NCBI RefSeq assembly: GCF_028583425.1
Contig: NC_072805.1
Span: forward strand, 11,366,501-11,430,500
Origin: Eublepharis macularius
Lineage: Eukaryota; Chordata; Lepidosauria; Squamata; Eublepharidae
Reading direction: 5' to 3'
Length of the DNA stretch: 64,000 nucleotides
The notes below the pieces were generated by a model. The model was not told where the DNA came from, did not search any database, and saw only the letters and a program-made list of their open reading frames with translations. Positions 11,131 to 21,225 of this stretch are shown here, piece after piece. Every line of letters begins with the position of its first letter. The stretch's first letter is position 1. Both the position numbers and the translations under genes were made by a program.

Positions 11131-11716
11131 GGGGGTCAGCAGCTGACAACTCTATCCGATCGGGTGGGTAGCTAGCGAGCCACCCTGTCCCACGGACGTG
11201 TCTTAATGCTTGGTGGATGTGCATTATGGGCACAACTGTCCATTTTAGACCCTATTATACTGACTGATATGTTTTAATCTAATTTATGCTATTTGTTTTT
11301 TTATGTACCCCTATATACTACCTGGTTAGTATTAGAACTAGTACTAGAAGTTGGCAACCCTGCATTAGAAAGAAATTTTCAGAAAGTAGTGTTGGAAAAC
11401 TCATTTATATTGCAATGGTCTCTTTTTAGGTTCTATGTGTAGGCAACTGTTAAAGATTCTGGCCCTTTCCCTGAACAGGCCAGCTACAGGTAAAAGGGGA
11501 GAACAGTGCTCAAGTACTTTAAATAGGGGATTTCAGCAAGTTCTGCTGGACTTTCAGCGTAAGGAAAAGCCGCATCTCCCCCAATACCCTCCTCTGCACA
11601 GTTCTTAAAGGTACAGGAACACCATTCTCCATGGCAATTGACCATCCTACTATATGAAAGGCTAAGTGTATTCAGGACGACTCACTTCCTATCCTGGTGC
11701 GCATCCAGCGGTAATG
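11131..11716. other. Intergenic, mostly unrecognised
   Basis: 11,230-11,340 shares CCTATATACTACCTG with the element at 3,590. The rest is unassigned. Confidence 0.35.
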
Positions 11717-11724
11717 CCCATCCC

Positions 11725-12938
11725 CAGGAGTCATTTCGTAGAAAAAGAGCTGCAGGAACTCATTAGCATAAATCAATAACATATGCCACGCCCCTTGATC
11801 GGGCTGAAATGGCTGAGATTTGGCTACTGCCAGATGGGGGAGTGTTCCCCCCACCTGGCAGTGGCCTGATCAGGGCCATTTTGGCCCCAATTCAGGCCGA
11901 AATGGGCCCAAAATGGCTCAAAATGGCCATGTTGGGCACATTTTGGCCTGGATTGGGCCCAAAATGGCCCAGATTGGGTTGGTGCCAGGCAAGATAGGGT
12001 TCCACCGCCAGGCACCGACCCAATCCTGGTGGTTTTGGCACTGACCCTGGTCGAAACTGGCCCCAAATGGACAAAAATGGCCACTTGGGGCCCATTTGGG
12101 CCTGAATTAGGGCCAAAACAGCCCGGGCCAGGTCAGTGCCGGGTGGGGGAGGGTTCCCCTGCCCAGCACCAACCCGATCCCAGCCATTCCAGCACCAATC
12201 CCAGTGGAATCACCAAAAGGCAAAAAATAGCCATTTTGGGCCTGTTTGGGCCTGGATCAGAGCCAATACTGCCAGGGAATCCTCCCCCGCCCGACACTGA
12301 CCTGATCCAGGCTGTTTCGGCCTTGATCCAGGCCAAAAGAGGACGAAAATGGCCCAAAATGGCCATTTGGGGCCTGTTTCGGACAGGATTGGGGCCTAAA
12401 TGGCTGGGACCGAGTTGGTGCTGGGCGGGAGAGGCTTCCCTTGCCTGGCATTGACCCAATCTGGGGTGTTTCGGGCCCGATCCAGGACGAAGGGCCCAAA
12501 ATGGCCATTTTCGGCCATTTGGGGCTCGTTTCAGCCCGGATCGGGGCCCAAATGGCCGGGACTAGGTTGGTGCTGGGCAGAGGACGTTTCCCTCGCCCAG
12601 CACCGACCCGCTCCGGGGCATTTTGGCCCCGATCTGGGCCTTTTGGCCCTGATCCAGGCAAAAACGGGCCCAAAATGGCAGGAAATTGCCATTTTGGGCC
12701 TGTTTTGGCCCGGATTGGGGCGAAACGGCCCAGATCGAGACAGTGCTGGGCAGGGGAGGGCTTCCTCACCTGGTACTGACCTGATTTGGGTTGTTTGGGA
12801 CCTGATCCAGGCAGTTTTGGCCCCAATCGAGGCCTAAACGGCTTAAAATGTACAAAAGTCAGGTGGGCGGGGCTAGCTGACTGTTGGGGGAACTGCCCCA
12901 ATGGCGTTCTGGTGCGTTCCCCCTGAAAATCAGCCCTG
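11725..12938. mobile_element. hAT-like element filled with an internal tandem array
   Basis: The ends are CAGGAGTCATTTCGTAG and GAAAATCAGCCCTG, imperfect terminal inverted repeats. A perfect 8-bp duplication CCCATCCC flanks it (11,717-11,724 and 12,939-12,946). Nearly all of the interior (11,817-12,860) is about seven diverged units averaging ~150 bp. Each has a GC-rich hairpin (GGTTGGTGCTGGGCGG ... GCCCAGCACCGACC) and a GGCCCAAAATGGCC-type palindrome. No transposase is encoded. The right end resembles the palindromic MITEs at 9,253, 14,629 and 60,361, so it probably used the same transposase. Confidence 0.8.
11817..12860 (+). repeat. Tandem array, ~7 units of 130-175 bp
   Basis: Units begin near 11,817, 11,973, 12,127, 12,280, 12,411, 12,563 and 12,735. 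Start points are judged by the recurrent GGTTGGTGCTGGGC or equivalent and the following CCAAAATGGCCATTTT palindrome. Units differ by many substitutions and small indels, so the array is not recently homogenised. Long open frames on both strands are composition artefacts. Confidence 0.75.
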
Positions 12939-12956
12939 CCCATCCCCTGTCTTCAT

Positions 12957-13595
12957 TCAGCTAGGATCAGGAGTGGAGCAAGTGGCAATGCCCATACCCC
13001 CACCTTAACCCAGCTTGGATTAGGAGCAGAGCAAGTGGCAATGCCCGCTGCCCTTCACCCACCTGGGATTAGGAGGGGAGCAGGTGGCAACGCCCAGCCC
13101 CCTTTCACCAAGCTGGGATCAGGAGTGAAGCAGGTGGCAATGCCCGGCCCCACCTTCACCCAGCTGGGATCAGGAGCGGAGCAAGGAAACAATTTTCTGA
13201 AATCTTTAGTTATGCACAGAGCAATGTCCTCCCCTCTCACCCAGCCTGGATCAAGTGCCTGCCCACCACCTTCACCCAGCTGGGATCAGGAACAGAGCAG
13301 GTGGCAATGCACACCCACTCTTTACCCAGTTGGGATCAGGTGCAGAGCAGAGGGCAATACCCGCCCTCTGCCTTCACCCAACAGGGATCAGGAGTGGAGT
13401 AGGTGGCAATGCCTGCCCCATCACCATCACCATCACCATCACCACCACCACCACCATCACCACCACCACCACCACCATCACCATCACCTAGCTGGGATCA
13501 GAGTGCAGGTGGAAATGCCCATCCCCTCTTCACCCAGCTTGGATCAGGAGCAAAGCAGGTGGCAATGCCCTCTTCCCCCTTCCCCCAGCCGAGCT
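12957..13595 (+). repeat. Minisatellite, ~51-bp period
   Basis: The motif CAGCTGGGATCAGGAGCAGA then GCAGGTGGCAATGCCC recurs with anchors near 12,962, 13,015, 13,065, 13,115, 13,166, 13,282, 13,332, 13,384, 13,492 and 13,543. Unrelated sequence at 13,190-13,240 and a triplet run at 13,420-13,489 break the register. Confidence 0.85.
13420..13489 (+). repeat. (CAC/CAT)n triplet repeat inside the minisatellite
   Basis: Uninterrupted CAC and CAT triplets for about 70 bp. One forward frame reads as polyhistidine, but there is no gene here. Confidence 0.95.
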
Positions 13596-13599
13596 AGGA

Positions 13600-14620
13600 C
13601 ATTCACAGAACAAATATAACATGATCAACAGTTAGGACATTCAATGAAAGCAGATACAATAGGGTATGGTAGCTGCAAATATGAAAAACTAGTAACAGTG
13701 GTATCTGCACAAGACCCTGTTCAGATGAGTGAAGCTGCCTTAGTGGAACATAGGGAGAGACAAGATTTCACACAGAAGGGGAATTTGAAGCAGAAAGCTG
13801 GTAGAGAAGAAAGGGTACTTATTAATCTTTTCACCCAGCTGCCCCATTTTGCTGAGTTGAAAATGTCTGAGTTGTCGAGAAAAAAAATGTCTTGTCCCTT
13901 TAATGAAGCTTTATTGAGATTCTATTTACCAGGTGATGTTTTCAACATCCTGCCATAAAAACTTCACCTGCATATGCCCACATATTTTATTAAAGGGACT
14001 AGATGTTTTCTTGTAGGCCTGTTGACAACCCTACCCAGTAAAATTTTCACCTTGAGGGATCCCAGAGCACATTTGAATCAGCACCTACGTTCCTTGAGTT
14101 CCTTTGGGGGGGGGGACATTAAGCATTTCATCTCCTTCATTTCTTCCCTTCCTTCATTAATTCCCCCCCCCCCATGAAGCTATTTTTTGCTTTTGCTTTT
14201 TTAATTAAAAGCATTAGGGCTGTCTTAGACATATTTACCAGAGGTACAGTTAGTCCCTTAGCAACTCACAGGGTAACCCAAAAACAGATTTGTTCTTCCT
14301 GGCTTCTTGCAGAGAGAGATGCTGCCAAGCCGGTCTAACCAGCTTGGCCTTGCTCAATCCCTTCAGTAAAAGAAGGTAAATCACAAGCCTGGTGGCAAAG
14401 GCTTCTAGGTTACTCTGATTCCCAGGAGATTTCTGCAATAATTGTACTTGGTGATGAGGGAAGTTGTTTGGCAGCTAGATAAACAGAGATAAAAATGGCA
14501 GTATGTGTCCGTTAATGAAGCTGCCAATATAGTCTTTTAAATAAATATTCCAAAGTACTCGCCTTTGGAAAAGACCTGGTCCAGCTAACTTTGTTCTGAT
14601 CACTACAGAAAGCAATTGTC
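13600..14620. other. Intergenic, nothing recognised
   Basis: Moderately AT-rich, with C- and G-runs near 14,110 and 14,165. No supported gene. Confidence 0.4.
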
Positions 14621-14628
14621 CCCAAGGG

Positions 14629-14883
14629 CACGGCTTTTTTTCAGGGGGAATGCAGGGGAACGGAGTTCTGGCACCTCTTGAAAATGGTCACATGGCCGGT
14701 GGCCCCGCCCCCTGATCTCCAGACAGAGGGGAGTTGAGATTGACCTCTGCGCCACGGTGCAGAGGGCAATCTCAACTCCCCTCTGTCTGGAGATCAGGGG
14801 GCGGGGCCACCGGCCATATGACCATTTTCTCCAAAGGCAACCCAAAGAGTTCCGCCACCTCTTTTCCCAGAAAAAAAGCCCTG
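14629..14883. mobile_element. hAT-type palindromic MITE, 255 bp, copy 2
   Basis: The ends are CACGGCTTTTTTTC and AAAAAAAGCCCTG, with fold-back arms as in copy 1. It is flanked by a perfect 8-bp duplication CCCAAGGG (14,621-14,628 and 14,884-14,891). Confidence 0.88.
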
Positions 14884-14891
14884 CCCAAGGG

Positions 14892-15389
14892 TGTTCTGAC
14901 TCAAGCTGTTTGAACAGGTAAATATTAACATTCATAATCATATTGACTTGATGTAATAATGGCAATAATAAAATATTTTAGTATGGTCCTACAGTCTGCA
15001 TAATTCATCCTTGGCAGACTCAACTCTTTTGCTCAGGTGAGGTTTACAGTTGTATGAATCAGTTCAGTGTGTGTGAACAGTTCAGTGTTTCTTTCTGGAG
15101 ATTCCCGACAACAACCCACAGACCTTGTGGATTAACTCCATGAGGAAGAACAACAAAGCATCTTGTGGCATTTTAATGGTGACCAGAGGCAGGGTTTTTT
15201 AAATGGTGGCATCTAGAGAATGCCCTTCCGCCTGAGGTGCGCCTGATGCCAGCCCTACTTTCTTTTAGATGCCAGACTAGTATGCTTTTTTTAAGCCAAG
15301 CTTTTGAGGGGTTGATCTTTTAATATCACATTTACAGTTTTTTAGTTTGTCTGAGAACTCTTTTGAAACTCTTTTTAAGCTGCTTGTGC
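14892..15389. other. Intergenic, nothing recognised
   Basis: No supported feature. Confidence 0.35.
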
Positions 15390-15608
15390 TGGTGTGATGT
15401 AGCGATTAGAGAGTCCAATCTGGGAATCCCAGGTTCGGTTCCCCACTTTGCCATGGAAGCTTGCTGGGTGACCTTAGGTCAGTCACACTCTCTCAGCCTA
15501 ACCTGTGTCACAGGGTTTGTTGTGGGGAAAAAATGGAGAAGAGAATAATGTCTCTTTGGATCCCCGTTGTGCAGAAGGGCAGGGTATAAGGGAAGTAAAA
15601 TTAAAATA
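15390..15608 (+). mobile_element. tRNA-derived SINE
   Basis: Box A-like GATGTAGCGATTAGAGAG, box B-like GGTTCGGTTCCCC (15,432-15,444), then GGGTGACCTTAGGTCAGTCA and an A-rich tail. It is a Pol III-type retroposon. Confidence 0.8.
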
Positions 15609-16164
15609 TCTTTAATGCCCTGGCTGGATTTTTAATAGTATTTATTTAGTTTTACTTTGTAAGCTGCTTTGAGCAGGCTATCTGGAGAGGTAGCACAGAA
15701 AATGAATAAGAATTAACCAGTTCAGAGCGTCTTCTGTTGACTGGAGCCTACTGCTTCCGATACGGACAAGCATTATTGTGAGGGAGACGGATTCTCACTT
15801 CATTGTGATACCCATCTATTAGTGCTAGAGTACTGAAAGTGTATTACGTATTTTATAATAAATAAAAACTCACTACAATCTCTGCTCACATGCTGAAAAT
15901 CTAATAAACCCAAGAAAAAACGGAATGGCCAAAGAGATGTAATAGAAGTAGTATGTCAGTGCTTTGTGGAAGAGGATTAAAATTGGAAATAAGTTAGTGA
16001 AAGTATCAAAAACTATACAAAAAATCATGCTGACAGGGAGGAAGCTAGTTTTTTAAAATAAGAGAAGCAATGAGAGATCTGTAGAAGACAAGCAAGTCAT
16101 CACTGGAAAAGCAAATATGGAAGAGAATATAGATATTTGGATGAATATTTGGATGTTTGTCAGA
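15609..16164. other. Intergenic, nothing recognised
   Basis: AT-rich; no supported gene or RNA. Confidence 0.35.
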
Positions 16165-16247
16165 GATGCTTTAGGCTGATCCTGCGCTGGGCAGGGGGTT
16201 GGACTAGATGGTCTGTATGGACCCTTCCAACTCTATGATTCTATGAA
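16165..16247 (+). mobile_element. CR1 LINE 3' terminus
   Basis: Reads AGATGCTTTAGGCTGATCCT, then GGGTTGGACTAGATGG and CCAACTCTATGATTCTATGA, the CR1 3' end with its characteristic terminal motif. The upstream part is lost. Confidence 0.85.
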
Positions 16248-16275
16248 ATCACGGCACAAGAGGAGGTGACATAAG

Positions 16276-16605
16276 AATATGGACAGACTTATAAGAGCCC
16301 TGCTGCATCAGACCAATGATCCATTCAATCCAACTTCCTGTCTCACACACCGGCCAATCCATTTATCCTCGAGAGTCAACAAACAGGGCACAAAGGACAC
16401 AGGGCCTCCTAATGCTGCGGTTCAGAAGTTCACTGCCTCTGACTACAGGGGTTCTATTGAGTTCCATGGCTAGTAGCTACTGATCAACTTTTCCTCCAAG
16501 AATCTGGCTAATCCCCCATTTAATCTATCTATGCTTGCGGCCATTGCTACTTCCAGTGACAGCAAATTCCTCACTTTTATTAATCAATGCATAAGAAGGA
16601 TTTTA
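16276..16605 (-). mobile_element. CR1-like fragment, reverse orientation
   Basis: The + strand has ATAAGAGCCCTGCTGCATCA, CCTGTCTCACACACCGGCC and TGCTTGCGGCCATTGCTACT, matching the reverse of CR1-like text that also appears at 2,130-2,500. Confidence 0.65.
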
Positions 16606-17635
16606 TTTCCTAAGGTTCTTCCTAAAAGAAGCTTATATTTGACATGAGACAAGCCAGTGAATAGCCAAGAGAGAAACCGAGGGAGGGAGTAGTGGTCAAA
16701 ATGATGAGCAAGATAATTACCCGTGCCAAAATGTTAAGAACTGGAACTGCAGGAAAAATATGAGAAGCTGGAAGAAAGGTAAGTAATACACACCAGTAGG
16801 AAACAGGATGAGTCCGTGAAACGGGTGAGGTATTCATAAAAAGGAAAGGTTGAATCCTGGCAATGTCATAAAGGGGCAAACAGTGGCACTTTGCTAGAGT
16901 TTATATATATATATCCTCAGACCAGAATTCTAAAAAAGATTTAGTTAATTGATTTATTTTATTTATGGCAGCACACTAGCTGTTCTCCCACAGTATACAG
17001 TTTAGGAATTACTGGTCTAAACAGTAACTGTGTCTCAGAATACCATTAGGAATACTAGATCCAGTCACAGGAAGCAAATCTATCTTGACATTGGCAAAAA
17101 GTAGGATGCTTTTCTGAGAAACTTCCCCTTTTTTTAAAAAAAAAGCCCTTTAGCCCTTCTTTCAACTAAATTCCCCTCCACTGACAAACGCAGATGGATC
17201 CCAAAGCTTCCTTTTCTCCACCTCCGCTGAGGTTAAAAGCAAAAGACGTAGGAGGAAGACAAGAACATTTGTGGAAATATTATGACCAGCTTCATCTGAC
17301 ATCATCCTGGGAAAAGAGGGAAGTTTAAAAAAAATGTGGCAGTGGAAACAGGAAGGCCTGTAAGAAAGCCAACAACATGCTGGGGCAGCTTGAACAAGCA
17401 GAGAAGTGAACAAGTGTCTTTCCGGGCATCCACCAAGAGGCACATTAAATGCAATGCGATGCGGCTATTCCACTCCTCTTGTGGAACACAGCACTGCCAA
17501 CTCTACGCTGTTAAAAGACACACCCAGATGACAGCATACCCATCTTTTCTTTAAACCAAGCAGCAGGATAAGGAGCCTTTAAGTGCATATGTATATTACA
17601 GTGTAATCAATGGGCTTCGATGGAGGGAACTCTTC
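16606..17635. other. Intergenic, nothing recognised
   Basis: No supported feature. Confidence 0.35.
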
Positions 17636-17639
17636 ATAG

Positions 17640-17812
17640 GATTGCAAGATTAGGGTCCAGTAGCACCTTAAGGACCAATTAGATTTTCAGGGTATGAGCT
17701 TTCAAGAGTCAAAGCTCATGACCTGGAAATCTAGTTGGTGTTAAGGTGCTACTGGACCCTAATCTTGCTCTTCTACTACAGACTAACATGGCTACCCACC
17801 TGAAACTATCTT
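17640..17812. repeat. Fold-back repeat F1, copy 2 (short centre)
   Basis: Left arm GCAAGATTAGGGTCCAGTAG and right arm CTACTGGACCCTAATCTTGC are exact inverted repeats. The centre (GAGCTTTCAAGAGTCAAAGC) is shortened, so the hammerhead-like boxes are lost. The right flank reads ACAGACTAACATGGCTACCC. Confidence 0.85.
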
Positions 17813-19107
17813 CATAGGACTGTGTTCTTACACACTTAAAAATTGGTTTAACAGGTATTGTCTCTTGCCCAGAAACTCTGGGAATTGAAGTTCTGAGTGA
17901 AGAGTATCCCAAGGGATCTTTAACAAAAGTGCTTGTAAAGGGCTATAGGCACACACCTCCGCAGTCCCTGCTGACATCCCTTGTCTAAAACTCAGCTGGT
18001 TTACTACTTTTAACACCCAATGCAAAACATGTTAGACAGCAGTCCTTACCATGGGTGTGTTTCCTGGTACCATCTTTGGATAAAAGAGGCTCCTTGGGGA
18101 GGCGGGAGGTTTAGGGGATATCTTGGCAGCTGCCAAACGTTTCTATCTCTCTTCTCTCTCACTCTGGTCTGCAGGTAAGAAGTATGGAGGCGGCCAGAGG
18201 CACAGGCCAAAGGGCTCTTTGGCCTGAGCCTTGCAGCTTTGGCCCTTTAACAGCAAACCCAGAAAACTAGGACACAGACACACCCAGAACGTGTGGCCTC
18301 TTTGGGGAGCAAAGCAACATCAGAGTGCCTTAATTAACAAATAAAATCCAAATCTTGAAAGAAATAAGGGTGCGGACTTGTGAGTTTGGGGTCACTCCTG
18401 ACCAGCTGATCAATTAACAGAGAACCAATCCTGCCCTCCTGCCCCATGGCAGCCATTTTGTGACCGATCACAGCCCCACCCCCACCCCCCACTTTCTATT
18501 CTTCCTCAAAATTGCAAGTGCCCTCAGGGTCAAAAAGGTTGGGGGACCCCTGACATAGGATTTTCATCACAGAGATGCTACAGGAAGTTGGCACATATTG
18601 AGAACCACGGCCAACAACAGCCTTACCTTTTAACCCAAACTTCAGGCTTTGCGTGGATAGTATTTTTCTGTGCTTCTAAAAAGAGTACTAACCGCTCTCA
18701 CCAAACTATGATTCCCAGGAATCTCTAGGGGGAGCCAGGTCAACAAAAGTGGAATAAAATTCATTTTATTTATTAAAGCATTTATACCCCATCTTTCCAC
18801 ATAGTTCAAACCAACTTAAGTGCCTAGTATGACACCACGCATTCATACAGACCTTCCCTTAATACTCTTTTGCAAGCAAGGAACAAACCAGCCAAATTTG
18901 CTGTTCCTTCTTCCCTCTGGCTGACGCTGGTCATTCTTGAGTGCATCATTTTTTTATGCAATGAGAAATTTGCCCAGCACACCACTGAGCAACTGTGTGG
19001 ACCGCAGAACCATTATTAGGCTCGGTTAGAGCATAAGAGAGTATTCCGTTTCCATTTTATGTTGTTGAGTAAGAAAAGAACAAGAGGCTCCGCCAGATTC
19101 TAAATGA
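17813..19107. other. Intergenic, mostly unrecognised
   Basis: At 18,530-18,552 the text AGGTTGGGGGACCCCTG resembles a hAT-Charlie-type terminus, as at 28,272. A LINE 3' scrap (TTTATTTATTAAAGCATTTA) lies at 18,768. Nothing else is recognised. Confidence 0.4.
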
Positions 19108-19361
19108 GTAGTGGCTAAGGTGTCAGGCTAGGATCTGGGAGAACCAGTTTGGAACCCCCACTCTGCCATGGAAGCTTGCTGGGTGACCTTGGGCCAGTCA
19201 CACACACTTGCTGGGTGGAAGCTTGGGCCTGTCGGCCTAATCTATCCCACAGGGTGTGTTGTGCAGAAGAAATGGAAGAGAGAAAAAATGGAGGAAACTG
19301 CTTTGGATCCCCATTGAAGAGAAAGGTGGGGTATAAATGAAGTAAAATAAACAAATAAAAT
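19108..19361 (+). mobile_element. tRNA-derived SINE, full length
   Basis: Head TAGTGGCTAAGGTGTCAGGC, box B-like GTTTGGAACCCC, the phrase GCTTGCTGGGTGACCTTGGG, and an AAATAAACAAATAAA tail. Confidence 0.8.
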
Positions 19362-19708
19362 ACTCAAAAGTGAGTCCTACTGAGCTTTCCTAAGCATATT
19401 AGCAGCTGAGTCCTACCACATTTACTCAGAAGTAAGTCCATTTACATATTATACTTGTAACCTCACCTTTTCTCCAAGGAGTTCAGGAGTACACCCAAGG
19501 GGCTGATCGAAGGCCAGTGCCTTGACCAGTCTCTGCTCCCCCTCCAGCTGGCAGCTCATCAAGGAGGGGACAGGCATCTCCTCCAAGGCCTACAGCACTA
19601 CCAAGCAGGTCTAAGCCTGCCACTGGCTGGAGGGGGTAAGGGGTCTAGAAGGGGGGTGGGTGAACCATGCTTGGGGGAACAGAATACATTGAACCAGCCC
19701 TGGGATCA
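19362..19708. other. Intergenic, nothing recognised
   Basis: No supported feature. Confidence 0.35.
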
Positions 19709-20140
19709 TGGTCGGCAACTCTGATTTGGAAAATTCCTGGAGATTTGGAGGTGCAGCTTGGAGAGAGTGGGGTTCAAAGAGGGAACGAATCTCAGCAGGA
19801 TCTGCCCTGGATAGCCCAGGCAATCCCAATCTCATCACATCTCAGAAGCTAAGCAGGGTCAGCCTTGGTTAGTAATTGGGAGACCTCCAAAGAAAACCAG
19901 GATCACTATGCATGGACAGGCAACGGCAAACCAACCATGCCAGTCGCTCTGCCTTGAAAACCCCGGCAAGGGGGGAGGGGGGGTGTCAGCAAAAGCCTCC
20001 CACCACTGTAATGCCATCGACTCCACCCTCCAAAGCATCCATTTTTTCCAAGAGAACTGATCTGTGCTGTCTGGAGATCAGTTGTAATTCTGGAAGATCT
20101 CCAAGCCCCACCTGGAGGCTGGCAACCTTGCCTAGCTGCT
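19709..20140 (-). mobile_element. Family A element, reverse, split by a 5S SINE
   Basis: The 3' portion lies at 19,709-19,790 (GTCGGCAACTCTGATTTGG, TTCCTGGAGATTTGGAGGT). The 5' portion lies at 20,010-20,140 (CATCGACTCCACCCTCCAAA ... CACCTGGAGGCTGGCAACC). The two parts are separated by the 5S-headed SINE. Confidence 0.6.
19790..19985 (+). mobile_element. 5S rRNA-derived SINE, copy 1
   Basis: CTCAGAAGCTAAGCAGGGTC, GGTTAGTAATTGGGAGACC matches the internal control region of vertebrate 5S rRNA (AGCTAAGCAGGGTC box A and GGGAGACC box C). The SINE body CAACGGCAAACCAACC and TGCCTTGAAAACCCC follows. Confidence 0.8.
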
Positions 20141-21044
20141 CCTGTGTCATCAGCTTCCTGAAACAACCCAGGAGAAAGTGAGTGGCCCACAGTCACCCAC
20201 TGAGGCCCAAGGCACTCCCCTGCAGCCAGCGATACACCAGACCAGGCATGGGCCTGGGGAAGCTTGCGCAGGAGGAAGTAAATGCTTTAGCACATACACC
20301 CTTCCATGCTAAAACATGCTCAACTTCTTTAAGAGGAGATGCTGGAACTCCCTCCAGTTTATGGACACCATGACCTGAAAGCCCTCCTCCCCAGCCAGCC
20401 CTGCGGCGATCCTCTAGAGCAGGGTGTGCCCTTGGGATTCTGAGGAGTGGCGAGTGGCACCTCGAAATGGCCTCTGCAGGAGGTGAATCCAAACCCAATT
20501 TGAAAAAAGAGTCCTAGAAAGAAAAGAAAAAGAAACAAAGAAAAATCCTGGAGGAAAGGGAGGGGGAGAGATACAAAAAGGAAAAGCTGAAGAGGGGGAG
20601 GAACCGCAAGCTGGCTCACTGGTCTTCCTGATCCTCCAGTGACTCTGCCAGAGGAGCTACGAAGCTTTTATTTGAATGGCAGCAGCCAATAACAAGCCTG
20701 CCTTTCAGTGGCCCTGCCTGTGCCTTGGTGCCCATGGGCACCATATTGGGTAACTCTTAGACAATGACGCAGATGTCTCAAGTGGGCACAAAATCCCAGA
20801 GGCTCTGCTCAGCCACAAGTAAGTGGCCCACAGAACCTCTTTGGTCGTGCAATTTGCTTTCAAAAGATGTGCGGGTTGGATCAGAATGGTGTGAGTAGAT
20901 AAAAGGAGGGGGGGGGCTCTAGCAGAAGCCAGAGGAACACTCTGCATGTGCTCAAGAGCTCTTTCCTCTATTTTAGGGACATTCCCGAGAGGAGCCCTGA
21001 GGGCGCCTGGCACCAGTAAAACCCAGAATGCCGGAAAGCATGAT
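20141..21044. other. Upstream intergenic, nothing recognised
   Basis: No supported gene. Distal promoter function for CD9 is possible but not visible. Confidence 0.35.
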
Positions 21045-21225
21045 GAATATATTTATTACTGTTGGTTATTTATGTTCGTCCCGCCCAAGGAGCTCAGAGC
21101 TGCGCCCCCCCCCCCGTTCTCCCTGCCTCCATTTTATCCTCACAAGCACCCCGTGAGGTGGGTTAGGCTGGGAACGACTGGCCCAGGGTCTCCCAGGTGT
21201 TTCCTTGGCTGAAGGGGAGACGTGC
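21045..21225 (-). mobile_element. SINE, reverse orientation, next to CpG island
   Basis: The + strand reads CCTCACAAGCACCCCGTGAG, GTGGGTTAGGCTGGGAACGA, the reverse of the tRNA-SINE body, preceded by GCCCAAGGAGCTCAGAGCTG. It abuts the CpG island. Confidence 0.6.

Noticed and set aside
12257..12943. 228-codon - strand frame and overlapping + strand frames
   Set aside because: Repetitive translation of the tandem array inside the hAT-like element; all frames show the same periodicity.
12957..13595. CRISPR-like array
   Set aside because: Units are tandem with no unique spacers, and the DNA is vertebrate.
13035..13619. 194-codon frame with a long polyhistidine run
   Set aside because: It is the ~51-bp minisatellite and its CAC/CAT run read in frame; no gene context.
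18155..18190. CTGCAG|GTAAG near 18,173 as an exon border upstream of CD9
   Set aside because: An isolated splice-like string without an open frame or conserved peptide on either side.
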